Source: Stenogyne calaminthoides (taxonomy: Eukaryota > Streptophyta > Magnoliopsida > Lamiales > Lamiaceae). From it: a DNA stretch of 64,000 nt. Made by a program: the position numbers and the translations under genes. The DNA lies in contig JBBCBC010000034.1 in the NCBI GenBank assembly GCA_037126765.1, positions 14,816,691-14,880,690 on the forward strand, given 5' to 3'. Positions 12,281 through 22,950 of the stretch are shown here, piece by piece (within the stretch, counting starts at the first letter, position 1; each line of letters starts with the position of its first letter). The notes below the pieces were generated by a model that had not been told where the DNA came from, searched no databases, and saw only the letters and a program-made list of their open reading frames with translations.

Positions 12281-14323
12281 AATACATGTGTTTTAGAACT
12301 TTCATCAAAACTCTAAATTTCCCAAATGAACTCAAGGGTTTAGATGAGATGAAACAAAAAAATGTGAATATTTTTTGTGTTAACTCCGCCCACAACTTGT
12401 AAATCACATCAAAAATAACCTTTGTTTTGCGGTAAAGACTGAGAGAGCAATAAAATGTGAATACAAAATCCAATTACCAAAATATGGGTCCAAGACTTGA
12501 GAGCGGCTACAAAATCCATTGATAAATGGGTCCAAGCTTGAGAGAACATGTAAAAGTAGTAGTCGAGGTAAGGACCTTGATCGGGTTTGGCTCTTGCACA
12601 CACATCACACCTTGAATCCATTGAATAACATCAACCTTCATCTTAGGCCAATAGAAAAACCCTCTTCAACCTCGTATAGGTACCTAAGATGCGGAATGAC
12701 CACCATAAGCGAGAATGGTGCATCTCGAAACAATTAGTTTCCTGAAATCAGGAACATCTCCAATAACAACTCTGCCTTTATACCTCACCAACCCATTAAC
12801 AACTGTAAACTGAGGATAACTAGAAGAGTCAATTGCCTTAGCAGCAATGACCTTAGTAATGAAATCATCTGATTTATAAGTAGATAAAACCTGATCAATC
12901 CACTTAGGTACACAACGATGTAGTAAAGAGAAGTGCAAAGAATCTCGATTATCAATCTTCTAGATAGAGCATCGACTACATTGTTGTTAACCTTTCTTGT
13001 CTTGGATATCATAATCCAAACCCAAAAAAGCTTTGTGATCCACTTACATTGGAGAGGAGTCATGATCTTCTCGATCCAATAAGTATCTTAGAGGCATTTG
13101 ATCGGTCTTAATAATGAACCTGTGACCTTGTAGATAATGTGTCCACTTTTGGACAAATATTATTATGACAGCCAAAAATTCCCTTTCATAGATGGATAGA
13201 GCCTGGCTTCTGGGACACAAAACCTTACTCATGAATGCCAAAGGCTTACCCTCTTGCATCAACACAGCTCCAATCCCTGTTCCACTTGCATCAGTTTCCA
13301 CAACAAAAGGCTTAGTAAAGTCTGGTAGAGCAAGAACAGGGGCAGAAACCATAGCCTTCTTCAATTGGAAAAAAGCTAAATCGACCTCGAATTCAATGAA
13401 ATCCATCTTTCTTCAACAAGGTGGTGAGTGGTCTGCTAATAAGGCCATAACCCTTGATGAATTTTCTATAGTAGCCAGTCAAACCCAAAAAACCCCTTAA
13501 CTGTTTGAGAGTTTTTGGAGTTGACCAATTAACCATGCAAGCAATCTTTTCAGGATCTGTAGCTACACCCATTTGAGAAATAATATGGCCTAGATATTCA
13601 ACTTCAAGTTGGCCAAAATTACATTTACTCCTCTTTGCATACAGTTGATTAGCCCTTAGGATACCCAAAACAATATATAGATGGTGTAAATGCTCTTCCC
13701 AAGTGGAGCTATAGACCAAAATATCATCAAAAAAGACCAGAACAAATTTCCTTAGAAAATCATTGAAAATTTGATTCATTAAGGACTGGAAAGTAGCAGG
13801 GGCGTTGCAGAGCCCAAAAGGCATGACTAAGAACTCATAATGGCCATTATGAGTTCTAAATGTTGTTAAAAACTTGTGCTCTGGTTTCATTAAGATCTGG
13901 AAATAACCAGATCTTAAGTCAATCTTAGAAAAGAACCTTGCAAGTTTGTAATTCATCCAACAATTCCTCAATTATAAGAATGGGGTAGTTGTGTTTGATT
14001 GTAAGATCATTTAAGTATCTATAATCAACACACATCCTCCAACTGTTGTCCTTTTCCTTGACCAAAATGACTGGTGAAGCAAAAGGACTCTTGCTATGCT
14101 GTATAGTACCAGAGTGTAACAACTCTTGCACTATCTTCTCAATTTCTTCCTTGTGGGAGTGAGAAGTCCTGTAGGGAAACTGTTGTTTAGGAACACTATC
14201 TGGTTTCAAGATGATTGATGTTCAATACCCCTTGATGGAGGTAATCCTGTAGGCTCTTCAAAAATGTCAGCATAATCATCTAAGATTGCAGATAATCTGA
14301 AATCACTCTCCCCAATAGGAGTA
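12280..14323 (-). pseudogene. Gypsy RT, RNase H and integrase core
   Basis: From right to left: an RT approach block with VDYRYLNDLT (about 14030), the RT catalytic FFDDILVYS (about 13710-13735), an RT thumb with LRGFLGLTGYYRKF, RNase H with ETDASGTGIGAVL (about 13280) and LSIYEREFLAV, an integrase zinc-finger region ending GGHS (about 12700), and the core CDVCARAKPD...LSMDFV (about 12540-12610). Frames change near 13970, 13400, 13050 and 12690. RT and RNase H are well kept while the integrase is badly broken, from the same point where CAG/CTG become scarce. Confidence 0.9.
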
Positions 14324-14331
14324 GCCAAGTA
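14324..14331. other. Target site duplication of 3.6 kb hAT, left
   Basis: GCCAAGTA, identical to 17920-17927 on the other side of the element. Eight bases is the hAT norm. Confidence 0.95.
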
Positions 14332-17300
14332 TAGGCATGCTAAAAAAAAACCGGAACCGGCGATTCGAACCTGAACCGCTGGTTCCATGGCTCCGCGGTT
14401 CCAGTTCCAGAACCGAACTGAAACCGTAAATCCCAAGGTTCGGTTCCGGTTCTAGCAAAACCAGAACCGGGAACCGGAACCGCGGTTCGACCGGAACTGC
14501 CCCAAAATTTGAAAATTATAGCCGTTGAGATCCAACGGCCCAGATTAAAGAGCCGTTGAGATCCAACGGCTGAGATCAAAGAGCCGTTGCAGGAACCGCC
14601 GGTTTGAACCGTGGAACCGCCGGTTCCTGTTCGAACCGGCGGTTTCGACCGTTTTTTTTTTGTTTTTTTTGTTTTTTCAAGATTTCATCTATAAATACCA
14701 ACTCATTCCACTCCAAAATTCACACTAAAGTTATTCAACTCATTACTTTCTTCTCATCTTTCTCTCAAGTCTCAACTCTCACTCAATTCTCAAAGTTTAT
14801 TATTTACATATTATTTAAATTACTTACATAGTTACATATTACATCACTAAACTATATATCATACTATACACTACATATTATATTTATACTACACTATATA
14901 TTATATACACTATATATTACACTATACTAGTATACTACTATAGTACTATACTACATATTAGTATATTACACTACACTTACATACATATTATATTACACTA
15001 CACTTACATACATATATTATTTACATATACACTTAGATACATATTATTATTATGGCAAGCCATCAAAGCAAGGGTAAGGGTAAAGGCAAAGCTTCTTCCA
15101 CCTCTTCCGTTCGTCTTCCACAACCACCGGCACCGATCGAGTGAAGTTTAGATGATATTGAGGCCACACTTGGTCCCGGTTATGAGAATCCTCTTGAAGA
15201 TGATGCTATACCACAAGGTCCACGACGTCCTACTCAAGAAAGTCAAAACCACCCAACCGACTCCAATGCCGAGCCAACTCCAACCCCAACTCCAAGTCGA
15301 GCTCAACTTAAGTCGGATATTTTTGCACGTCACTTTAATAAAGTGATCAACGAGGATGGTACTATTAAAGTTCATTGCAACTATTGTGAGAAAATATATT
15401 CTTTTGTCAAAGGAGGGGGATATGGGACGTTCGAGAAGCATTTGAAAAAAATTCATCCGGATAGAGTTGGAATTAGTTCAAACCAAGCACAACTTCATGG
15501 ATTTACGTCAACCGGTGGCGGTGGTGGAGTTCAAGGCGATGTAAGTAACCCCACTTCTCTATTTACATTTGATAAAATGAAATATAGAAAATTGTTAGCT
15601 AAATTTGTGTGCACACAACACCTTCCTTTTCAATTTGCCGATAATTCCTTTTGGAATGATTTTGTTAACCTTGGTCTTCAACCCGCGGCAAAAAAAGTTT
15701 CACGTCATACTACTACTCGTGATGTTGCTAAAGTTGTTTATGAGTATAAATATGCTTTGATTAATTTATTTGCCGATTTAAATGTTAAAGTTTGTATATA
15801 TGCGGATATTTGGAGTGATAATTTTCAAAAGCATAGTTATATAGGAGTTACATGCACTTGGATTGATGATTCGTGGACTCTTAACAAAAGATTGATTGCT
15901 TATAGAGATTTTGATACGGAACACAATGCCGTTAATATTAGAGATAAATTGCATGATATTTTAAATGAGTATGCTCTTACTAAAAAAACATTTTCTATTG
16001 GTTTTGATAATCTTTAGTGCAAAAATCGGCTACTATTGAAGATCTTACAAATATTTGTCAACCATATCTTGGTGGAAATTTTTTTCATGTTAGATGTATG
16101 TGTCATATTTTAAATTTATGTGTTCAAGATGGTTTAGATGCTTTGAAAGAACAAGTTGGTCCTATTAGATCCGCTATTTATTATATGTCGAGACATTCAA
16201 AATTGTTGAAAAAATGGAATTTTTTTTGTAGAACATACAATATGCATCCCAAAATTTTTTCTCTTGATGTGTCAACTCATTGGAATTCCACGTATAAATT
16301 GCTAAAGGAGTCTATGGATTATAAAAGGCGCTTTTTATGTACATTTTTACTCAAGAAAAATTGTGGTATTCGTTTATATCCTCAATATTGGGATTCATGC
16401 ACTTCTTTGTGTAAAATTTTGGGAATTTTTAATGATTCCACAAAAGTGTTATCCGGTGTTTATTATCCTACGTGTAATTTAGCGCTTGATTATTGTATTA
16501 AAATTGCTCATGTGTTAAATGAAAACATTTACAAATCCTTTATTAAGTGGTGCTACTTTCTCTATGATGCAAAAATGGAAAAAATATTTTACAAATATTC
16601 CCGATCTATTCTTGGTTGCTAAAGTGTTTGATCCTAGAGTAAGATTGGATGGATTAATAATGATGTTAAATATGTATTATAATTATTTATTTCCTAATAG
16701 ACATATGGTCATGGATGAAGATGATGTATATCCTAATCCGGAAGAGATTGGTAATCGGATTAAAGTTACTTTAATGTCTTTATTTAGAGAATATAGTGGT
16801 CCCGGTTTTGAAGAAAATTTTGGTGGTGGCTCTTCTATGAGTCAAGAAGAAGATATATTAACGGGTTTTTATGATGAACGTTCTCAAAAACGTCCAAGGT
16901 CTACTTCTAACCCTTATTACGAACTTGATCATTATTTATCTTCTTCATTTGTTCGGCTTGATGAAGATGAAGACAACACTACTTTTAATATACTAAAGTG
17001 GTGGTCGAGGATGAAAAATATCTATCCAATATTGTCAATGCTAGCAAGAGAAATTTTTGCATCTCCCTCATCAACCGTTGCTGTTGAACAAGCTTTTAGT
17101 TTGGGAGGCTACACTATGGATGCAACGAGATCGAATATGACCGTTGAAAATGTGGAAAACCAATGCTTGCTTGATGATTGGGTAAGAGCCAAAAAGAGAA
17201 GTCAAGAATTTATTGATAATGATGATCAAGATAGCTCCGAAGAAACTACCCCCGGAAGTGATGCATGAAGAATCGAATCGATCCAAATCAACGAGGTAAG

Positions 17301-17919
17301 TTTGAGGTAAGAGAACTACGTGGACTTTGATTCCTATTTGGATACGTAGGCAACTTAATTTTAAATTTCAAACTTAGAATTTCTAAGTTTATTTCTTAAA
17401 TTTAAGCTCAAGTCCAATTTCTTTAAATCCCACCCCTCCCCCAAATTTATTTTGTAAAGTTTAAAATTTTAAGTTGTAATTGTAATTACTAATTCGATAT
17501 AGTTCACTTTGTAATTTTTAAATTTGTAATAGTTCAATTAATTTGTAATAGTAGATTACTAGCTTATTTTAAGTTAGAATTACTATTTTGTAATAGTTCA
17601 ATTACTTTGTAATAGGCTACTAATTTATAATAGTTCAATTTAAATCCTCATATCATATTAACAATAACAATGTCCAATTTCATGATCTATCTATACATTC
17701 CTTCAAATTTTAGATCCAAAAAACTAAGAAACACAAGAAAAAATATATGAAAAAAAAGAAAAAAAAAGAAAAAAGAAAAAAAAATTTAAACCGAGCGGTT
17801 CCGGTTGGCTTGGCTTTGAGGTTTGAGAAACGAACCAAAACCGCCTTGGCCCGCGGTTGGGTTCGGTTCTCCCCCAAAATTTTGGAACCGCCCGGTTCGG
17901 GCAAAATGAGCATGCACTA
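14332..17919 (+). mobile_element. Full-length hAT DNA transposon inside gypsy element
   Basis: An element of 3588 bp with an exact 8-bp duplication of the host gypsy sequence. Its ends, TAGGCATGCT and (reverse complement) TAGTGCATGCTCA, are imperfect terminal inverted repeats. Both subterminal regions are packed with GAACCGG/CCGGTTC-type repeats, the usual transposase-binding landscape of hAT elements. It carries one transposase gene on the plus strand with a nonsense codon and two frameshifts. It inserted between the gypsy protease and RT segments. Confidence 0.95.
15052..17268 (+). pseudogene. hAT transposase, three lesions
   Basis: Starts at the ATG at 15052, in frame with the main 15343-16017 block, with a Lys/Gly-rich start. 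A BED-type zinc finger lies at about 15310-15465 (CNYC, then HLKKIHPD). The middle block (HVRCMCHILNLCVQDG, about 16087-16140) is the conserved hAT core, and the C-terminal hATC dimerisation region is at about 16990-17190 (ASPSSTVAVEQAFS). Lesions as read are a TGA at 15142-15144, a frame change near 16010 and another near 16530. Apart from these the protein is near complete, about 740 residues. The coding region has a single CTG and no CAG, so sequencing error is a real alternative to true decay. Confidence 0.88.
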
Positions 17920-17927
17920 GCCAAGTA
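17920..17927. other. Target site duplication of 3.6 kb hAT, right
   Basis: GCCAAGTA, matching 14324-14331 exactly. Confidence 0.95.
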
Positions 17928-19637
17928 GACCCACATAGAAATCTTGGACCTTTGTAGGGTTGTCCAAATGTAACATTTGGAAAAGAGAGAACTCAGAAAT
18001 GAGTTGGCAATTCTCAGTGGAAGTAAGTGCCTGTAGTTTAACCCTCTTGCCAAGTAATGACACTGTGATTGTCATGTGCTTGTAGTCCAATTCAATTGGG
18101 GTGCAAGATTTCAGCCAATCACCTCCCAAAATCAAATCACAACTTTCAGTATCCAACAATCTCAAAGGATATTGAAAATCATTGAATGCATAGACCAACA
18201 AAAAAGAATCCACCGGTTGTGGTGACCATCTTTTGCCCATTTGCCACCTTAACCGAATAGGTGTGGTAGGGAAAGCGATTCAACTTTTTCAACAAACGAT
18301 GTCGCCTTAATAAAGCTGATTGTGCTGCATGTATCAATCAATATATGAAGTGTATGACCCCCACAATCCCCAATAATCCTCATTGTAGTGACATCAGAAG
18401 TGCCTGACATAGCACTGTAGGTCATCTGAACCTCTTCCATAGGCACTGGCTCAGGATCAGCCTCTTGTGTGACCTCAGTAGGAACATAGTCAGAAGATTC
18501 ATATGAAATGTCCTCAGCCAAAATCATGTAAGTAACCTTTTGTTTACATTTATGGCCCCTTGTAAACTGCTCATCACAATTATAACACAACCCTTTCTCC
18601 CTTCTAGCAGCCATTTTAGTAGGAGTAAGGAGTTTAATGGGAGGTTTGAGAGAGTTTAAAGGTGGTTTCTGTTGAGGTAGAATTGACAAATCAGATTTCT
18701 TCCAAGGAACAAAGTTAAGGTTAGGGTTAGAGTTAGAGCCCCTATAAGGAGGCTTGAACTTTCTAGTTAGAGTATCCATGGTATATTCTTGTTTCTTGCC
18801 CAGAATAATAGCTTGCTGTAAAGAAGTGGGTGCAAACATATTTAGAGCAGATTGTAACTCAGGTATCGCCCACTAATGAAGCTCTCCACAAAATAGTATT
18901 CAGAAAAATGATCACCCAATTTAAGAATTAAACTAGCTCTGAGTTCCTCAAACTTTTCCATATAATCCATATAATACCAGTTTGCTTGAGCTTATTAAAC
19001 TCAGCAATAATAGAAATATCCCGTATTTCTTCAAATCTCACAGAAATTATCTCCACAAACTGATCCCAAGTAACATCAGTAGGTTTCAAAGCAAAATTCT
19101 GAAACCATGAGGCAGCTCTACCCTCAAAGTGAATAGAAGCAAGGTTAATCTTCTTAGGATCAGGAACATTAGGGATTGATTGAAAATAATTGTTGCATTT
19201 CAAAACCCACCCCACAGGTTAGATCCATCAAATTTAGGAAACTCAACTTTAGGAATAATTTGTGAATGGAAATAGGAGTAGGATTGGGAATTAACCTTCC
19301 ATTTGAAGAGTCGAGAACCATGAAAATTTGAGGCCCCTAAAAAACCAAAACTAGGGCTTCGAATAGAAAGAACCCTTCTAAGACCTTTTTCCTCTAAAAT
19401 TCTGGCGCTGAAGTTGTAGGCCAGCCAAAACTGCAGTGACATTGTCAAACTTATCTCCCAACATGGAAAGTTCTCCACTCATACCAGCAAACTTGTTATC
19501 AACCTCTGAGAAAGAGTATTTATAGCATCCTGCATTTTATCATCAGTAGCTTTCCATTTCAGGGATTCAGCAGTAAGAAGTTGCTCTAATTTCGTTTGTG
19601 TCTCTTGCAGGGCTTTCAAACGGGTGTTTTCAGCCAT
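17928..19637 (-). pseudogene. Gypsy gag and protease
   Basis: Begins at an ATG (19637) 20 bases past the primer site, with an alpha-helical N-terminus (MAENTRLKALQE). A capsid block includes FEGRAASWFQNF (about 19110). A zinc knuckle of the C-x2-C-x7-H-x-C form is at 18544-18590. The protease follows: where retropepsins have D-T/S-G, this copy reads LIDTCST (about 18330-18345), so the catalytic Gly is replaced by Cys. A second protease block, LILGGDWL, is near 18130. Frame breaks occur near 19480, 19205, 18900 and 18245. The hAT at 17919 cuts off the rest. Confidence 0.85.
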
Positions 19638-19656
19638 GGTGATGAGAAGAAACCTG

Positions 19657-19669
19657 TCTCTGGATACCA
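19657..19669 (-). other. Primer binding site, initiator Met tRNA type
   Basis: On the minus strand, two bases after the LTR end, TGGTATCCAGAGA resembles the common plant primer site TGGTATCAGAGC with one extra C. It confirms the minus orientation and that 19672-22181 is the 5' LTR. Confidence 0.8.
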
Positions 19670-20033
19670 AATGTAATGTAACGATATATATGGAATGTAA
19701 ATTGTAATTTTTTGTATGATTTTTTGGGTAAACGTACGAAGAACAAGGACAATATGAATAAGATAAGAATGACGATGAGAGAAAGATGAGAGAAAGATGA
19801 GAGAAGAGAGAGAAAATAGGTGAGAAGTTAGAATATTTTTCTGCATAACAAATTCTGCAACAAATCGTCCCTTAAATCAGAGAAGTGGGGACCATAGGGG
19901 CTTATCACAATTTTAAGGAAATAAAGATACTGAAAAATAATTAAATGAAATACTGGGCTGCAGCCCAAGAACTTTAATTATTTCTGGGCCCATTTGTTGG
20001 CAAACTCCTCCTAAGGCTCAGTAAAAAACCCCA

Positions 20034-20041
20034 CCTGAGGC
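20034..20041. other. Target site duplication of 1.8 kb hAT, left
   Basis: CCTGAGGC, identical to 21819-21826. It falls inside the LTR minisatellite. Confidence 0.93.
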
Positions 20042-21818
20042 TAGAGATGTTAAACGGGCCACGGGCCAACGGGCCAGGCCGGGCTAACCGGGAATTTTTC
20101 AGGGTTAGGGCTTAGGTATCTCTGGCCCTTTTAAAACCGGGCTTTTTGGCCCGGAACCGGCTGGCCCGGCGGGCTTCAGGGCTGGCCCGACTTTTTTTTT
20201 TTTTTTAAATTAATTTTATAAAAGGTTTAACATCTCTAGGTCCAAGAAGAATGATAAATGGGCTGCTGGGCTGAAAAAATAAAGAAGAATGATAAATGGG
20301 CTGCTGGGCTGAAAAAATATAAAGAGGTCCAAGAATGATAAATGGGCTACTGAGTGCCTGCTACTGCTGGGCTTAAAAAAATAAAAAATGGGCTGCTGGA
20401 GATGTATTCATTCACGAATAAAAAAATAAAAAAATAAAAAATGGGCTTAAAAGAGGTCCAAGAATATATTCATTCGCGAATCACGTGACCTTCGCCAGTT
20501 TCTTCACTTTCCCATTTTCCAGTTTCTTCGTGTCGCCTTCGCCAGTTCGCCGCCATCATCCACAGCGACCTCACGCCACCGGTGACCGGCCGCCCGCTCT
20601 CTTCCTCCATTTTCCAGGTTCTTCAATCGGCCGAGGCCCAACCAGTGACCATCTCTGTTCCGTCTCTCCCCATTAAAGATCTCAGGCCACCGCCGCCACC
20701 CACTCTCTTTCTCCCTCACATCTCTGGTAAAGTTACGCTCTCCTTTTTATTTTTTTAACAGCAAGAATCAAAATGTTTTAAATTTGGGATTATTGGGGGT
20801 GTTAATTGTTAACTGTTAACTGTTAAATGTTAATTAGAGATTGTTGGGGGTGTTATTAATATGCTGGAATTTTTAAATTTGTGAAAGACAATAACTTGGG
20901 CGTGTTGGGTGGAAAGTGGAAACGATGCATGTTTTATTTAATCAAAGAGTCACTTTAGTTTTATAATGACCCAATGTATGTGTGTAATTGCAGTTTTTCA
21001 TTTCGGGGATTCAATGGATTTTGAAAGTCAAGCTCAAGCAACTGATGATGATGTAGAGATCTTGGATTCAACTCCCACCGAGGCTACTGTCAGAGATAGT
21101 GAAAAAGATGCAAAGAAAGCAAGAGTCACCACTTCTGAAGCTTGGAATTATTTTGTTAAACTCGATAATGGCAAGGTAAAATGCACTAATTACTCGTAGT
21201 TGGCTACAAGGATTTGATGTTGGTAATGTTCTAATTATTTCATATATATATATTTCATTTTCATATAATTAAATAAACTTGTTTATTAGTAACTAAATGT
21301 TTTCTATGCATGTTTTAGAAGAAGAAGATGATGAGTTGGAAGTTGATGATGATGAGTCTTTGTCCAAGGAAGGATCGAATGATGAAGAGTGATGATGAGT
21401 TGGAAGTTGGAAGGGTCGAATGATGAGTCTTTTGTTTTTTGTACATGTGGAAGCCCACGTACCTTATGCAACTTTAAACTTTTAATTTGTTTGTTAGACT
21501 TTCAATTTGTATGATTTTATGCTTTGGACTTATTTTGTTCTATAATATCTGTTGGACTTATTTATGGTTAGAGTTAAGTACTTAAGTTGTGAACTTGTGA
21601 TAGTTGTAATATATTTAATATGCATTTGGATTGTATTTTAAATAAAAAGGTGTGTTATTAGCCCCTATTTAGCCCGAGGCCCGCTAGGGTTAGGGTTAGA
21701 TTCTGACTCTTAATGGCGATTTAAAAGTGAACCGCTAAGACCCTAACTAACCCGTTTAGGCCGTGGCCATAGAGGGCTGGCCTAATGGGTTAGGGCTGGC
21801 TTAACGTTAACATCTCTA
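20042..21818 (+). mobile_element. Non-autonomous hAT (internal deletion derivative)
   Basis: 1777 bp with perfect 12-bp terminal inverted repeats (TAGAGATGTTAA ... TTAACATCTCTA) and an exact 8-bp duplication CCTGAGGC. Subterminal regions are rich in GGGCC/GGCCCG motifs, as in Ac-like plant hATs. It keeps a 5' leader with a plausible intron, one BED-finger-type coding exon and the acidic 3' end of a transposase, while the catalytic middle is gone. It would need transposase in trans. Confidence 0.93.
21014..21199 (+). pseudogene. hAT transposase N-terminal exon remnant
   Basis: ATG at 21014 shortly after a splice-acceptor-like TAATTGCAG at 20985-20993. It encodes an acidic N-terminus, then AWNYFVKLDNGKVKCTNY, the first half of a BED-type zinc finger, and stops at 21199 before the second Cys/His pair. 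A detached acidic C-terminal piece follows at about 21318-21392 (EEEDDELEVDDDES). I read this as what is left after internal deletion. Confidence 0.65.
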
Positions 21819-22015
21819 CCTGAGGCTCAGAGAAAACCCCACCTGAGGCTCAGTAGAAAACCCCACCTGAGGCTAAGTCGAATACCCCACCTGAGGCTCA
21901 GTAGAAAACCCCATCTGAGGCTCAGATGAAAACCCCACCTGAGGCTCAGTAGAAAACCCCACCTGAGGCTCAGTCGAATACCCTTTGAGGCTCGGTAGAA
22001 AACCCCATCAGGCTC
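21819..22015. repeat. 24-bp minisatellite in right LTR
   Basis: About eight copies of CCTGAGGCTCAGTAGAAAAC plus CCCA. This is cleaner than the left LTR array, where CCTGAGG appears as CGAGG and CTCAG as CTCGG. Confidence 0.85.
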
Positions 22016-22181
22016 GGGAGGCAGAGGAACGAAAGCCCTTCCCGAGGCTCGATTATAAAACCCCTCGGATATAAAACAATTCAATTACTTCCCCTTTTTA
22101 TTAACTTCAGAAAACCCTAACACCACTTCTTCCTCCTTAGTTGCAACATCAACTGGTGGTGTGAGATTAATGTCTATGACA

Positions 22182-22350
22182 TATTACTTGTTTAAATAGA
22201 AAAATATTACTTGTTTAGATAGAAAGGTATAACTTGTTTAAAGAAAACTATTACTTGTTTAGATGAAAAAGTATTACTTGTTTAAAGAAAAATATTCCTT
22301 ATTTAGATAGAAAAATATTACTTGTTTAGAAGGAAAAGAATTACAAGTTT
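22182..22350. repeat. Minisatellite flank, right half
   Basis: Continues the ATTACTTGTTTAGATAGAAA-type array seen at 7630-7764, starting with the TATTA target duplication. Confidence 0.8.
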
Positions 22351-22554
22351 AAAAGAAAGGTAGTACTTTTTTTTAAAAAAATAAGTAAAATATATAATTT
22401 TAATAAAATATAATATAATTTTAATTTTAATTTATATAAAAAAATTATTATATAAAAATGTGATTGAATTAATAAATAAGATAATTGAAATAAAGAATTT
22501 TAAAAAAAATTGTAATAAAAAATGTTTTTTAGGACATATATAATTAATTTCATT

Positions 22555-22700
22555 AAGTAAACGTAAAAAAACAAGTGCCCGAGCAGAATTGATCCCCGCT
22601 CAGGGGCCCAAGGTCCCGTGTTCGGTCCGCCATGAGAGTGAATAATTGTCTCAATTAATTGGGAGACTTGGTGGCTTATATATGAGATTTGTGGGTCAGT
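22555..22700 (+). repeat. Possible tRNA-derived SINE fragment
   Basis: GGTCCCGTGTTCGGTCCGCC near 22611 resembles the B-box region of a tRNA-derived SINE, and the text before it aligns loosely with the SINE at 35719-36012. The A box is poor and no target duplication was found. Confidence 0.3.
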
Positions 22701-22950
22701 GGCTAAAAACCGTTGTCTAATTATCAATTTTGATATTTAGACAGCGGTAACTATATACTTAGACAACGGTTCAAACCGCTGTCCAAGCTTCACTTTTGCA
22801 CAACGGTTAAAAATCGTTATCTAAGTGTATATTTTGGACAGCGATTTTTTAACAGTTGTCTAAGCTTAGACATTGTTCACTTGGACAACCTTTATAACCG
22901 CTGTCTAAGATGTTTTTTAACAGCTGTGCAAAGCCAAATCTGTATTAGTG
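22700..22950. mobile_element. CACTA transposon terminus (single end)
   Basis: Ends ...GCCAAATCTGTATTAGTG, the reverse complement of a CACTA-type end (CACTAATACAGATTTGGC). The 250 bp before it hold at least eight alternating direct and inverted copies of ACAACGGTT/AACCGCTGTCTAA, the subterminal repeats of En/Spm-like elements. The opposite end is not visible in the window. Confidence 0.65.

Larger units (their letters stand above)
7765..22181 (-). mobile_element. Ty3/gypsy LTR retrotransposon with nested insertions
   Basis: Two LTRs of about 0.7 kb (without insertions) begin TGTAATGTAACG and end ATGTCTATGACA on the plus strand, flanked by TATTA on both sides. The internal region reads on the minus strand: primer site, gag, protease, RT, RNase H, integrase. 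RT before integrase makes it Ty3/gypsy. Integrase motifs (AWTHLSMDFV, a GGHS box) resemble plant chromoviruses, but the clade is not settled. Later insertions interrupt both LTRs, the protease-RT junction and the integrase. Many stops and frameshifts make it inactive. Confidence 0.93.
19672..22181 (-). repeat. Right (5') LTR of gypsy element, split by hAT
   Basis: Runs from TGTAATGTAACG to ATGTCTATGACA. Removing the hAT at 20042-21818 and one copy of its 8-bp duplication leaves about 725 bp, close to the left LTR without its insertion. Contains the 24-bp minisatellite at 21819-22015. Confidence 0.9.

Noticed and set aside
20485..20719. Frames of 63-71 codons near the hAT derivative's 5' end
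   Set aside because: They fit the untranslated leader of the transposase gene and show no domain on either strand.
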